Assembly (NCBI RefSeq): GCF_900078395.1
Contig: NZ_FKLA01000009.1
Span: 99,305 to 163,304 of the forward strand
DNA from: Anaerotruncus rubiinfantis
GTDB taxonomy: Bacteria; Bacillota; Clostridia; Oscillospirales; Ruminococcaceae
Direction of reading: 5' to 3'
DNA length: 64,000 nt
Under the pieces are notes generated by a model. It made no database searches. It saw only the letters and a list, made by a program, of their open reading frames with translations, and had not been told where the DNA came from. Positions within the stretch are counted from its first letter, which is position 1. Each line of letters opens with the position of its first letter. Below are positions 18,772 to 27,271 of this stretch, piece after piece. The translations under genes were made by a program, and so were the position numbers.

Positions 18772-20118
18772 TTATTCGATGCCCGCCTGCTTCTTCATCT
18801 CGGCAATCTTCTTGTCGGTCAGCGGGTAGAGCAGCATTGCGACGATCACGATCGCCAGAAGGATAGCGGGCAGCAGCGCAAAGAGCACCGGCAGCCCGGC
18901 AATCGCCTGATCGGTGATGTTCTCTGCGTTAAAGCCGATGAGCGACAGCCCCACGCCCAGGATGAGCCCCTGGAAGATGCCGCCGACCTTCGGGGAGAGC
19001 GAAAAGATGGTCATCAGGAAGCCCTTCAGGTCTTTGCCGGTCTTGATGAGGGTGTAGTCGACCAGATTGGAATAAACCGCGGCTTCGGCCGAATGCATGA
19101 AGGAATAGCCCACATAGCCCACCGCGAGCAGGATGGTGAAGAGAAGTGCGTTGCCCTGGGTGGTGAAGGAGATCAGCATACTGCCGCCGTAGATGATTCC
19201 GCCGATGATGTAGGCGTTGCGCGCGCCGCCGGCCAGCTTCGACACGAAGGGGGTCAGAAAGGCGCCGCCGATCATCAGCGCGGTGCTCGCCGAAAGATAG
19301 ACGGTCAGCAGGGCTTTGTCCCCGATGACGTAGGTGTAATAGTACACCGACAGCGAAGTGACCGAGAAATAGGTGGCGATCTTGAGGATGCCCGCGATCA
19401 GGAACATCAGCATGGGGTAAGAGATGATGCTGCGGATCATCTCCCAGATTGAAACGTCGCTCGCACGGGCCTTGCCGGTTTCGCCAACCGGCTCGGGGAT
19501 GTCGTAGGGTTTGGCCATCATATAGAGCTGATAGAAGCCGAGGAAGCACAGGACCGAGAGGATCGCCGCAAAGGTGGAATAGCCGATCTTCTCAAACAGC
19601 GTAACCGCCACCAGGCTCAGCAGGAACTTGGCGATCGAGTTGCACTGGATCCGGCAGGCCGCATAGGAGGCACGGTCGCCGGGATCGGGCGCAAGCACCG
19701 GCAGCAGCCCTGTATACGGGCAGTAGACAAAGTTATAGGCGAGGTAGCAGAGGGTGTACATCGCGCCGAAATAGAAAACCGCGCTCGCACCCGTCAGGCC
19801 GAAGTTGTTGAAGCGCAGCCAGTTGAATATGGCGCATGCAATGGCGCCCCAGAGAATCCACGGGCGGAATTTTCCGCTTTTGAAATTGGACTTTTGGATC
19901 AGGATACCGATGATTGGGATGGAGATGGTGTCCACCACGCTCGCGATGGACATTGCCGAACCCATGGCCGCCGCCGAGAGCCCCACCGAGATGGTCAAAA
20001 ACGCGCTGAAATAGGTCGAGGACAGATTGGTGATAATGGTGGTAAAAAAATTCCCCAGACCGTACCGATAGCTTGCGAGGCTGTAGACCGCTTTTTTCTT
20101 TGTCGTTGCCCCTTCCAT
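18772..20118 (-). CDS. GPH-family MFS transporter
   Basis: The 448-residue protein has about twelve hydrophobic segments and the glycoside-pentoside-hexuronide (MFS_2) layout: ASYRYGLGNFFTTIITNLSSTYFSAFLT near the start, PIIGILIQKSNFKSGKFRPWILWG after helix 2-3, and PYTGLLPVLAPDPGDRASYAACR in the middle. Family members are cation symporters, classically for sugars but also often found beside flavin reductases for other small molecules. The start was set by GGAGG nine bases upstream. Order on the strand is transporter, zinc-ribbon gene, oxidoreductase, which suggests import and reduction of one compound. Confidence 0.85.
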   Translation of the reverse strand: MEGATTKKKAVYSLASYRYGLGNFFTTIITNLSSTYFSAFLTISVGLSAAAMGSAMSIASVVDTISIPIIGILIQKSNFKSGKFRPWILWGAIACAIFNWLRFNNFGLTGASAVFYFGAMYTLCYLAYNFVYCPYTGLLPVLAPDPGDRASYAACRIQCNSIAKFLLSLVAVTLFEKIGYSTFAAILSVLCFLGFYQLYMMAKPYDIPEPVGETGKARASDVSIWEMIRSIISYPMLMFLIAGILKIATYFSVTSLSVYYYTYVIGDKALLTVYLSASTALMIGGAFLTPFVSKLAGGARNAYIIGGIIYGGSMLISFTTQGNALLFTILLAVGYVGYSFMHSAEAAVYSNLVDYTLIKTGKDLKGFLMTIFSLSPKVGGIFQGLILGVGLSLIGFNAENITDQAIAGLPVLFALLPAILLAIVIVAMLLYPLTDKKIAEMKKQAGIE

Positions 20119-20217
20119 GAAATCGTACCTCCTCAATTACTGTTTTGGTTGCCGGATCGGATCGCTCGCACACAACAGATGCCGGGAAAGCAATAATGTG
20201 TTTTTATTAACAATTTC

Positions 20218-20245
20218 ATTTTAACAATTATTTTGTATTTGTCAA
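20218..20245 (-). promoter_or_regulatory. Promoter of the GPH transporter gene
   Basis: On the minus strand TTGACA and TAAAAT lie 16 bases apart. Two TTAACAATT direct repeats overlap the region (near 20208 and 20221 on the plus strand) and are operator candidates. Confidence 0.65.
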
Positions 20246-20284
20246 TATTATAAAAAATTATTTATTAAAAAATCAAAAATGTTA

Positions 20285-20313
20285 TTTACTTTTAATTGAT
20301 TCCATACTATAAT
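20285..20313 (+). promoter_or_regulatory. Promoter of the MatC-like permease gene
   Basis: TTTACT and TATAAT lie 17 bases apart. It shares a roughly 270-base AT-rich divergent region with the transporter promoter, so one regulator could control both. Confidence 0.6.
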
Positions 20314-20392
20314 TTAAGCAGCCTTCGGATTGCTGAAAAATTAACAAATATTTGTCGGGACGGCGCGGCCAAACGAGAGGGAGCGTGTGGGC

Positions 20393-21682
20393 ATGGCCAT
20401 CTTTTTATCGTTCTGCGCAATTTTGCTGAGCATCCTGATTGGCAACCGTTTCAAAATCAACGTGGGCATCCTGGCAGGGAGCTTCGCCGTGCTCATTGGC
20501 GTTCTGGTTTTGCAGATGCCCGCCAGCGCCTTTTTCGCGCTTCTGCCCGGCAAGATCATCTTCACCGTCACCATGGTCACCCTGTTTTACGGCTTTCTTT
20601 CGGAAAATGGAACCTTGCAGGCGGCAATCGGCCATGTACTTTATGCCCTCAAAGGACGCATTTCCTGCATTCCCCTCGCGCTCTTTCTGATGAGCATCGT
20701 CATCAGCGGGATCGGAACCGGCGCTCCCACCGCCACCGTCATCCTCGCCCCCATCGCCATGGCAGTCGCTCCCTGCATCGGACGGCATTCGCTGCTGCTG
20801 GGGGTCTCGGTTTCCTATGGCGTGTGTATCGGCGGAAATTTCATTCTCAGCCAGGGCGGTATCATCTCCAGCGCCATCATCGATCAGTCGCTGGCCTACG
20901 CCGGTCAGGGACGGCCGATCATGCTTCGCGCCTTTTTCCTGAGCCTGTTGTTTTTTTCCCTGACCTACGCGGTGGTGTATCTGCTGACCAGAGGACGGGC
21001 CAGTTCCGCCAAAGGCAGCCTGCCGGAACCCAGACCGTTCACTCCGGCGCAGGCGAGGGGGCTTCTGCTGCTCTGTCTCGTCCTGGGGACGGTTATCGCC
21101 TTTTCCCTGCTGGGTCAGCTGCTGGCGGAAGGCTATTGGAAAACCGTCTTTACACAGTTTGACCTCAGTTTCGTCATGCTTTTGGGCGTGCTGGCCCAGT
21201 CCGCCCTCTCCCTGGGGGAATTCCCCACCGTCTGCCAAAAATACGTGCCGGTCCAGATGCTGGTCTTTTTCACCGGCATGACTCTGCTGATGGGCGTTGC
21301 GGTGGAGGCCGGCGTTGTGGAATGGCTCAGTGCACTGGTCAAAAGCAATGTGCCGGCTTTGCTCCTCCCCGCCGCCCTCGCGTTCATTGCCGGGGTCATG
21401 AGCTGCTTCAGCAGCTCCCTCTCGGTGGTTATCCCCGTGCTGTTTCCACTGGTGCCCGCGCTTTCCTCCGAGCTCAGCGTCTCCCATCTGCTGCTCTACA
21501 GCGCCATCTTTATTGGCTCCACCTGCGCCGGAATATCCCCTTTCTCCACCGGCGGGTTCCTTCTGGTCAGCAACTGTCGGGTACAGCACGAAACACACGG
21601 CCTGCGCAACAGTCTGTTGGTTCTCGCCGTGGTCAACATCCTTTGCGCCGCCCTGTTTCTTTTGGTATTGAGTTTGTTGTGA
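20393..21682 (+). CDS. MatC-like dicarboxylate/ion-transporter-superfamily permease
   Basis: The 429-residue membrane protein has 10-12 hydrophobic segments. SIVISGIGTGAPTATVILAPIAMAVA near residues 100-125 resembles the dicarboxylate carrier MatC N-terminal family of the ion transporter superfamily; a second symmetric motif, IAGVMSCFSSSLSVVIPVLFPLVPAL, lies near residue 330. Substrates of relatives are C4-dicarboxylates such as malonate, but none can be named here. The ATG at 20393 has GAGAGGGAG nine bases upstream; an in-frame GTG six bases earlier is too close to it. It is divergent from the GPH transporter. Confidence 0.75.
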   Translation: MAIFLSFCAILLSILIGNRFKINVGILAGSFAVLIGVLVLQMPASAFFALLPGKIIFTVTMVTLFYGFLSENGTLQAAIGHVLYALKGRISCIPLALFLMSIVISGIGTGAPTATVILAPIAMAVAPCIGRHSLLLGVSVSYGVCIGGNFILSQGGIISSAIIDQSLAYAGQGRPIMLRAFFLSLLFFSLTYAVVYLLTRGRASSAKGSLPEPRPFTPAQARGLLLLCLVLGTVIAFSLLGQLLAEGYWKTVFTQFDLSFVMLLGVLAQSALSLGEFPTVCQKYVPVQMLVFFTGMTLLMGVAVEAGVVEWLSALVKSNVPALLLPAALAFIAGVMSCFSSSLSVVIPVLFPLVPALSSELSVSHLLLYSAIFIGSTCAGISPFSTGGFLLVSNCRVQHETHGLRNSLLVLAVVNILCAALFLLVLSLL

Positions 21683-21727
21683 CCGGTTCGGCCGCGCTTC
21701 CGACCTGTTCCCCAATCGATGGTTCAA

Positions 21728-21759
21728 CAAAAAAAGGACGGCAATGCCGTCCTTTTTTT
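21728..21759. terminator. Bidirectional terminator
   Basis: AAAAAAAGGACGGCA / TGCCGTCCTTTTTTT forms a hairpin with A and T flanks between the convergent permease gene and DUF4367 gene. Confidence 0.9.
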
Positions 21760-21789
21760 GTTGGAGAAAATCCGCCGGCCGCGCGCCGC

Positions 21790-22740
21790 TCACTGGTAGA
21801 CAGACAGGTCGACGCTGTCAAGCATCTGCCGTCGTTCGCTTTCGGTGAATCCGTTGAACACCAGCGTATATTCGTATTCACCGCAGAAGATGGTCGCAAT
21901 GTCGGAGCCATCCTCCCGCACAGTGGTGAATTCATAGCCCTTTGCAGTTTTGTAGCTGCCTCCGCTTCCCGGTTCAATGCCATGATAAGTCACAGCGGTG
22001 ATCTTTTCACTGATCTTCATCCAGTCAACTGTGATACCCAGGCTGCGTTTTTCGCTGTCATAATTCACCCACATCGTTTTGCCAAAGCTTTGGCCTTTGT
22101 CATCCCCCAGGCTGCTTGCCTTGGCAGAGGCAAATGCCATTCCGTCCGGGATCTCCGGCAGCGCCAGCGGCAGGCCAAGCGCTTTGGCCGCTTCCTGCGC
22201 CGAAGCATAGTCTGCCGTCTCCTTCTCGGTGACCGAAAGGTTGATATCCGAATCAACCGGCGCGTCCTGCGTCCAGCTCAACTGGATTTCATCTTCTCCG
22301 ATCACCATCTGATCCGGATCGGGCAGCTGACCGCCTGGGACTTCAGCGGACGATGCAACCTGCACGTGCACGCCCTCCTTGGCCAGTTCTTCCGCCTGCT
22401 TCTGTGACATTTTTCCGTCGCCGGTCTGTACCACGACCATCTGGTCATCTTTTACAAACGCGAACCGCTGCCATGCGCCTGAGGCATAGACCCCGACCGA
22501 CAGCATTGCGACAATCGCCGCAGCGGCAAACACACCGCGTATCGTTTTACTCATTTTCATCGGCTGCTTACGCTCCTTATCCAATTTTTTGATCCTTGCG
22601 GCAAATAACTCCGGCGATTCTGCCGCAATGGGGTGATCCTCCAAACCGGTCAGGCGGTCAAGTGTTTCACAGATGCCGTCCAGGTCCATCTCGTCAATCG
22701 CCTGGTCAAGCTTTTGCTTCAGTTGCTGTTTTGACTCCAT
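21790..22740 (-). CDS. Membrane-anchored DUF4367-type protein, candidate anti-sigma factor
   Basis: The 316-residue protein has a soluble N-terminal part (about 1-60, with helices LKQKLDQAIDEMDLDGICETL), one membrane segment (about 68-88, GVFAAAAIVAMLSVGVYASG) and an extracellular C-terminal part. The last 110 residues, with YDSEKRSLGITVDWM, TAVTYHGIEPGSG, TTVREDGSDIATIFCGEYEYTLVFNG and the final VDLSVYQ, resemble DUF4367, which is common at the C-terminus of clostridial anti-sigma-like proteins. It follows the sigma factor gene after 86 bases. Anti-sigma function is inferred from topology and pairing. Confidence 0.7.
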   Translation of the reverse strand: MESKQQLKQKLDQAIDEMDLDGICETLDRLTGLEDHPIAAESPELFAARIKKLDKERKQPMKMSKTIRGVFAAAAIVAMLSVGVYASGAWQRFAFVKDDQMVVVQTGDGKMSQKQAEELAKEGVHVQVASSAEVPGGQLPDPDQMVIGEDEIQLSWTQDAPVDSDINLSVTEKETADYASAQEAAKALGLPLALPEIPDGMAFASAKASSLGDDKGQSFGKTMWVNYDSEKRSLGITVDWMKISEKITAVTYHGIEPGSGGSYKTAKGYEFTTVREDGSDIATIFCGEYEYTLVFNGFTESERRQMLDSVDLSVYQ

Positions 22741-22826
22741 TACAATTCCTCCTTACCGGTGTACTCGGATTGAAGCGCTTCATCCGTACACTTTCATATG
22801 CTGGTTTTTATCTGTGTGTAACGGCC

Positions 22827-23375
22827 TCAGAAGGAAAATTCCTTCTGGGCCACCTCAGCGGCGATCGCTCGGATTTCCCGCCGCAGCCGCACATAGCGCA
22901 TCCGCACCGCAGTCTCCTCCAAGTGGTATTGGGCGGCGATTTCAGACATGCTCCACCCTTTTATATAGTAAAGGCTGTAGAGCTTCTGCTTTTCCGGGCT
23001 GAGCTGCCCAAGGACCGCGTCGATATAAGCGCTTTCATCCACCGCCCGGTCGAGCGCTGTCTCAATAAGATTTGTGCCGTCAGGCTGTGCCTCCAGCCTG
23101 CCATCCCCGTCGAGCTCTTCCCGCGCCATGCGTGCGAACGCTTCCCGCCGGGCCTTCTGTGCGAGGTTTTTCGCCGTCAGGAATAAAAAGCCGCCTGGAT
23201 TCGGATGTGTAAGCAATGCCTCTCGTTTCTGCCACGCCACCAGAAAAACCTCCTGCACTGTGTCCCGTGCTGCCTGCTCGTCTGCAAGCGCGGCATACAG
23301 GTAGCGCAGAACCTTTTCATAATAATCTTCACAAAGCCCGTCAAAAAAACGTTCGGCTTTTTTTCCGTTCCACAA
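22827..23375 (-). CDS. ECF-like RNA polymerase sigma factor
   Basis: The reading is 182 residues. Region 2 is RFFDGLCEDYYEKVLRYLYA ... DTVQEVFLVAWQKREALLTH, and region 4 is LSPEKQKLYSLYYIKGWSMSEIAAQYHLEETAVRMRYVRLRREI, the layout of a group 4 (ECF) sigma factor. No ATG fits; a TTG ten bases after AGGAGG is the best start (LWNGKKAERF), although the first codons remain uncertain. The gene follows the proS terminator, so it has its own promoter, and precedes the DUF4367 gene, its likely anti-sigma partner. Confidence 0.8.
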   Translation of the reverse strand: MWNGKKAERFFDGLCEDYYEKVLRYLYAALADEQAARDTVQEVFLVAWQKREALLTHPNPGGFLFLTAKNLAQKARREAFARMAREELDGDGRLEAQPDGTNLIETALDRAVDESAYIDAVLGQLSPEKQKLYSLYYIKGWSMSEIAAQYHLEETAVRMRYVRLRREIRAIAAEVAQKEFSF

Positions 23376-23423
23376 AACCGCACCACCTCCTGTATCGTTA
23401 TGCCGGATACCCCGCCGGTGTAA

Positions 23424-23462
23424 CAAAAAAAGAAGCCGGCGGATTTCCGTCGGCTTCTTTTT
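23424..23462. terminator. Terminator after proS
   Basis: GAAGCCGACGG / CCGCCGGCTTC forms a stem, followed on the minus strand by seven T residues. It separates proS from the sigma factor gene. Confidence 0.85.
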
Positions 23463-23506
23463 GGGGATCAGTCAGTAACCGCATTGTGCCCCGCACCGGT
23501 TCTCTC

Positions 23507-24943
23507 TTAGTAGGCTTTGCCCCAGATGATCATGGTTTTCGCGGGCTTGCCGCAGATCGGGCAGGTTTCGCCCAGGTTTTCCTGCGCGAACGGCATGCAG
23601 CGGGAGGTTAGGCCGGCTTCTTCTTTAACCCGCAGTTCGCAGGCCTCGTCGCCGCACCACATCGTTTTGAAGAACCCGGATTTGGTGTTCGCAAGCTCTT
23701 TGAGCTCATCGAAGGTGTGCGCGGCCCAGGTGCGCGCCTCGCGGTTGGCAAGCGCCTTCTGATAGAGCCCGTCATGGACGGCCTTGAGCAGTTCGGGAAT
23801 CTTCGTTTCCAGCTCATCGAGCGAAACAATCGTCTTTTCGCGGTTGTCGCGGCGGACCAGCACACACTGGTTTGCTTCGATATCGCGCGGTCCCATTTCG
23901 AGCCGCAGCGGGACGCCCTTCATCTCGTATTCGGCAAACTTCCAGCCGGCGGAATTGTCGCTGTCGTCAATCTTCGCGCGGCAGAATTTTTTGAGCTGCT
24001 CGGTGACCGCACGCGCCTTATCGAGCACGCCCGGCTTATGCTGCGCGATCGGAAGCACAATCACCTGGATCGGCGCGATCGCGGGCGGCAGCACCAGACC
24101 GTTGTCATCGCCGTGGGTCATAATGATCGCACCGATGATGCGGGTGGACATGCCCCAAGAGGTCTGATGCGGGTATTCCGGCTTGTTGTCGCGGCTCTGG
24201 AAAGTGATATCAAACGCGCGGGCAAAGCCGTCGCCAAAGTAATGCGAGGTGCCCGACTGCAGCGCTTTGCCGTCATGCATCATCGCTTCGATGGTGTAGG
24301 TGGCTTCCGCGCCGGCGAACTGTTCCTTCTTGGTCTTGCGGCCCTTGGTGACCGGGATCGCAAGGCTCTCCTCGCAGAAGTCGGCATAGACGTTGAGCAT
24401 CCGCTCGGTCTCCTCCATCGCCTCCTGCGCGGTCTCATGCATCGTGTGGCCTTCCTGCCACCAGAATTCACAGGTGCGCAGGAACGGACGGGTGGTCTTT
24501 TCCCAGCGCACAACCGAGCACCACTGGTTATAGAGCTTTGGCAGGTCGCGGTAGGAATGAATAATGTTGGCGTAATGCTCACAGAAGAGCGTCTCCGAGG
24601 TTGGACGAACGCAAAGGCGCTCGGTCAGCTTTTCCTCGCCTCCGTGGGTCACCCATGCGACTTCCGGCGCAAAGCCTTCGACATGGTCCTTCTCCTTTTG
24701 CAGCAATCCCTCGGGGATGAACATCGGCATCATGACATTCTCATGTCCGAGCGCTTTGAAGCGGGCGTCAAGATCGTCATGGATATTTTCCCAGATCGCG
24801 CAGCCGTATGGCCGCACAATCGTACAGCCCCGCACCGAAGAATAATCGGCCAAGTCGGCTTTTTTAACGATATCCGTGTACCATTTTGCGAAATCCTCGT
24901 CCATCGAGGTGATCGCTTCCACCATTTTTTTCTGATCTGCCAT
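23507..24943 (-). CDS. proS: Prolyl-tRNA synthetase, archaeal/eukaryotic type (ProS type 3)
   Basis: It charges tRNA-Pro with proline. The 478-residue protein is the short form without an editing insertion. Class II motifs are visible: motif 1 around [24 protein letters not shown], motif 2 [24 protein letters not shown], and motif 3 with [29 protein letters not shown]. The anticodon domain follows, and the C-terminal zinc-binding domain has CGDEACE and [10 protein letters not shown] and ends IIWGKAY, the typical tyrosine end of this type. No T-box leader was seen upstream. Confidence 0.95.
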   Translation of the reverse strand: MADQKKMVEAITSMDEDFAKWYTDIVKKADLADYSSVRGCTIVRPYGCAIWENIHDDLDARFKALGHENVMMPMFIPEGLLQKEKDHVEGFAPEVAWVTHGGEEKLTERLCVRPTSETLFCEHYANIIHSYRDLPKLYNQWCSVVRWEKTTRPFLRTCEFWWQEGHTMHETAQEAMEETERMLNVYADFCEESLAIPVTKGRKTKKEQFAGAEATYTIEAMMHDGKALQSGTSHYFGDGFARAFDITFQSRDNKPEYPHQTSWGMSTRIIGAIIMTHGDDNGLVLPPAIAPIQVIVLPIAQHKPGVLDKARAVTEQLKKFCRAKIDDSDNSAGWKFAEYEMKGVPLRLEMGPRDIEANQCVLVRRDNREKTIVSLDELETKIPELLKAVHDGLYQKALANREARTWAAHTFDELKELANTKSGFFKTMWCGDEACELRVKEEAGLTSRCMPFAQENLGETCPICGKPAKTMIIWGKAY

Positions 24944-25023
24944 CGGTTATTACTCCTTTTTATCCGGCTGCGCCACAGGCCTGTTTTCTGGGCATGCCGC
25001 CCACCGGCTTTTACACGTTTTCT

Positions 25024-25052
25024 ATCATACCCGTTTCCACCGCGAATTGCAA
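25024..25052 (-). promoter_or_regulatory. Promoter of proS
   Basis: On the minus strand TTGCAA and TATGAT lie 17 bases apart, about 80 bases before the proS start. Repeat copy 2 begins a few bases beyond the -35 hexamer. Confidence 0.75.
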
Positions 25053-25062
25053 GCCCCTTCCT

Positions 25063-25331
25063 TTGCGCCCTCCGTGCGACTGGGAGTTGCGCCTTCCGTG
25101 CGCACGGATTTGCTCCGCAGGGGTACTTTCTTGCTCGTGCAAGAAAGTACCCAAAGAACACGCGCGGGGACACCCCGCGGCCCCATGCGCGCGATTTCGT
25201 CGCCGCTTCGCGGCAAAGATCGCGCGCAATCTGCTTAGATGCCACGAAGCGTGCCGCGTGATGAAAAGCACGCGGGACAGATCGCCGCAACCTTGCGGCG
25301 ATGCGCTGCGCGCAAAGCGGACAAGCGGATT
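25063..25331 (+). repeat. Dispersed multi-hairpin repeat, copy 2 (type A)
   Basis: Parts in order: a GC-rich left module (GCGCCCTCCGTGCG); hairpin 1 at 25121-25152 with perfect arms GGGTACTTTCTTGC / GCAAGAAAGTACCC; linker CCAAAGAACACG; hairpin 2 at 25163-25179 (CGCGGGG/CCCCGCG); hairpin 3 with outer stem 25186-25195/25219-25228 (TGCGCGCGAT/ATCGCGCGCA) and inner GCCGC-TTC-GCGGC; ATCTGCTTAGA; CACGCGGGACAG; hairpin 4 at 25281-25302 (ATCGCCGCAA/TTGCGGCGAT). No T-run follows any stem. The remaining 220 bases before the next gene hold only a small TTGCCGCC/GGCGGCAA hairpin. Confidence 0.85.
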
Positions 25332-25554
25332 TTCATATGTGCGGCCCTACGAGCCGCGCCCGCAAGCCTCTAAGCGTACAGCGCCGCAAAATCGATGCCA
25401 GTAGACTTTTCTCCCTGTCCAGCAACGCGCGATAGCGCGATTGCCGCCGAAGGGCGGCAATAAAAAAAGTCCTACGCCAGATGTAGTGTGAAATGATCCT
25501 TTTTCCACAATATTCTGCTATACTTGCAATACAAATCTTGAAAGAGGTGATTGA

Positions 25555-25821
25555 ATGGCAACCATAGACGATCTGTTTTTCGGCGAGCTGTCGCCAAATC
25601 TGACGAGTCCGGAGGACAACAAGCAGTATCGTGCCGCGGCCGCGGTCTGGGACGATTGCGAGGAGCGGCTGACCCTGCTGCTCGGCGGCAAGGAGCGAAC
25701 CCTTTTGATTCGCCTGCTGAACGCGCACGCGGAAATCCTCGGGGTGAGCGAAGCCGCGCGTTTCCGCCAGGGGTTTTCCCTTGGGCTGTGCCTTGCCGCC
25801 GAGGCGTTTCTCGCGGGGTAG
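25555..25821 (+). CDS. Small protein, DUF6809-like
   Basis: This 88-residue acidic helical protein begins MATIDDLFFGELSPNLTSPED and ends ARFRQGFSLGLCLAAEAFLAG. A short LYYGEI-like start, a central helical pair, and a C-terminal FxxGFxLGxxLxxE segment resemble the small clostridial proteins grouped as DUF6809, of unknown function. It has an AGAGGTG site before the ATG and a TATACT -10-like hexamer about 35 bases upstream. It stands alone between repeat copies 2 and 3. Confidence 0.65.
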   Translation: MATIDDLFFGELSPNLTSPEDNKQYRAAAAVWDDCEERLTLLLGGKERTLLIRLLNAHAEILGVSEAARFRQGFSLGLCLAAEAFLAG

Positions 25822-25832
25822 CGCGGCCGCCT

Positions 25833-25943
25833 GCAAAAAGCAAGGGTCAAGATGAACCGGCTTACGTCCGCCCTTGCTTTTTGCATTCCCCCGCGCTTTG
25901 GGGCAAAACAAGGGCGGAAGCACCAAAGTGCTTCCGCCCTTTA
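25833..25943 (+). terminator. Paired hairpins after the DUF6809-like gene
   Basis: Two structures follow the stop codon. GCAAAAAGCAAGGG (25833-25846) pairs perfectly with CCCTTGCTTTTTGC (25871-25884) across 24 bases. Then AAGGGCGGAAGCAC/GTGCTTCCGCCCTT at 25910-25943 ends with a short T-run. The second is the likelier terminator. Confidence 0.55.
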
Positions 25944-25948
25944 TCAAT

Positions 25949-26172
25949 CCATTTGTCCTCATTAAGCGCCAGCGAATCGCCGCAATGGTTGCGGCGATCT
26001 GTCCCGCGCGTCATTGCGAAGCGCGCGCGGCTCAATTCGTTTCATCTCGGCAGATTTCGCGCCGTTTCTGCCGAAGGCAGCTTTCACGGCGCGCATTGGG
26101 GGCCCGGGGAGATCCCCGGGCGTGTTCTTTCCCCTGTTTCTTGCACGAACAAGAAACAGGGCCGCCGGAGGC
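25949..26172 (-). repeat. Dispersed multi-hairpin repeat, copy 3 (type A)
   Basis: Read on the minus strand, it begins directly after the acpP stop codon with GCCTCCGGCGGCCC. Hairpin 1 at 26132-26161 has arms CCCTGTTTCTTG/CAAGAAACAGGG; linker GAAAGAACACG; hairpin 2 at 26103-26120 (CCCGGGG/CCCCGGG); hairpin 3 with stem CGCGCCGT/ACGGCGCG and inner CTGCC-GAA-GGCAG; then GACGCGCGGGACAG; hairpin 4 at 25976-25998 (ATCGCCGCAA/TTGCGGCGAT). The stems differ from copy 2 on both arms at once. Confidence 0.85.
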
Positions 26173-26403
26173 TTATTCTTGATGGTCTTCGATGTATTTG
26201 ACGATGTCGCCGACGGTTTTGATGTTTTCGATCTCCTCGTCCGGGATCTCGCAATCAAACTCTTCCTCAAGGCTCATGACCAGGTCAACGATATCCAGCG
26301 AATCCGCGCCGAGATCGTTGGAAATGTTGGCCTCCATTGTGACCGCATCCTCTTCAACGTCGAGCTGATCCACGAGGATTTCCCTTACCTTTTCAAATAC
26401 CAT
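26173..26403 (-). CDS. acpP: Acyl carrier protein
   Basis: It carries growing acyl chains on a 4'-phosphopantetheine arm. The 76-residue acidic four-helix protein has the attachment serine in [18 protein letters not shown], near residue 35. It is the last gene of the fatty acid operon, 43 bases after accA, with a GGAGG site upstream. In Streptococcus acpP lies near the start of the corresponding cluster; here it is at the end. Confidence 0.95.
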   Translation of the reverse strand: MVFEKVREILVDQLDVEEDAVTMEANISNDLGADSLDIVDLVMSLEEEFDCEIPDEEIENIKTVGDIVKYIEDHQE

Positions 26404-26446
26404 GATCGTTTCCTCCTACTTATTATATAAATGATTTATTTACCGA

Positions 26447-27271
26447 TTAAAGAGGGTTCGCGCCTTTCTGTTCTGTGAACTCTCCAATCTTACGGAACTT
26501 ATAATACCTGTTTTCCAAGAGTTTGGCAATAGGTATTTCCATATATTTTTGGATTGTTTCCAAAATGTACCGGGATATGCTTTCCGCCGCCATTTTATGA
26601 TCATTATGAGCGCCGCCCGGCGGTTCCGGGATGATCGCTTCCGCGATTCCAAATCCCATAAGGTCCTCCGCCGTAATGCGCATGATATTCGCCGCTTCCT
26701 TCTCGCGGTTCGCGTCCTTCCACAGGATCGAGGCAAACCCACGCGGCGATATGACCGAATAGACCGCATTTTGCAGCATGGCCAGCTCGTCACAGACTCC
26801 CAGCGCCAGCGCACCACCGCTGCCGCCTTCGCCCAGTACGATTGAAACGACCGGAGTCGCAAGCTCCATAAACTCCATCAGGTTGCGGGCAATCGCCTCA
26901 CCCTGTCCGCGTTCCTCCGCGCCCACGCCGCAGAAGGCGCCCGGCGTGTCGATGAAGCAAATTACCGGCCGGTGGAATTTTTCCGCCTGTTTGGCGAGCC
27001 GCAGCGCTTTGCGGTATCCCTCCGGATGTGGCATGGCGAAGTTCGCGGCCTGGTTTTCCTTCAGGTCGCGGCCTTTGACCTCGGCGATCACGGTCACCGG
27101 GATGCCGCCGATCGTACCGATCCCGCCGAGGATCGCACCGTCGTCACCGTAGAGACGGTCGCCGTGCAGCTCAATAAAATTGTCAAAAATCAGCGGGATA
27201 TAATCCCGCACCGTGGGGCGGTTTTTCTCCCGCACAATCTGCAGGCGTTCATATGCCGTGGTTTCAGGCAT
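26447..27271 (-). CDS. accA: Acetyl-CoA carboxylase carboxyltransferase subunit alpha
   Basis: With AccD it transfers CO2 from biotin to acetyl-CoA to form malonyl-CoA. The 274-residue protein has the crotonase-type carboxyltransferase fold: PVTVIAEVKGRD, MPHPEGYRKALRLAKQAEKFHRPVICFIDTPGAFCGVGAEERGQGEAIA, and VLGEGGSGGALALGV, which form the CoA and biotin sites. The ATG at 27271 sits inside the last codons of accD with GGGAGG eight bases upstream. An in-frame GTG nine bases earlier is less well placed. Confidence 0.95.
   Translation of the reverse strand: MPETTAYERLQIVREKNRPTVRDYIPLIFDNFIELHGDRLYGDDGAILGGIGTIGGIPVTVIAEVKGRDLKENQAANFAMPHPEGYRKALRLAKQAEKFHRPVICFIDTPGAFCGVGAEERGQGEAIARNLMEFMELATPVVSIVLGEGGSGGALALGVCDELAMLQNAVYSVISPRGFASILWKDANREKEAANIMRITAEDLMGFGIAEAIIPEPPGGAHNDHKMAAESISRYILETIQKYMEIPIAKLLENRYYKFRKIGEFTEQKGANPL

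Noticed and set aside
24944..25060. T-box leader before proS
   Set aside because: The promoter lies only about 80 bases upstream and there is no T-box sequence or terminator/antiterminator pair.
25551..26201. Long frames running through the repeat copies near 25-26 kb, and similar ones near 37, 38, 50 and 54 kb
   Set aside because: They read through hairpin repeats, are rich in Arg, Ala and Cys, lack ribosome-binding sites, and have different translations in each copy, so they are not coding.
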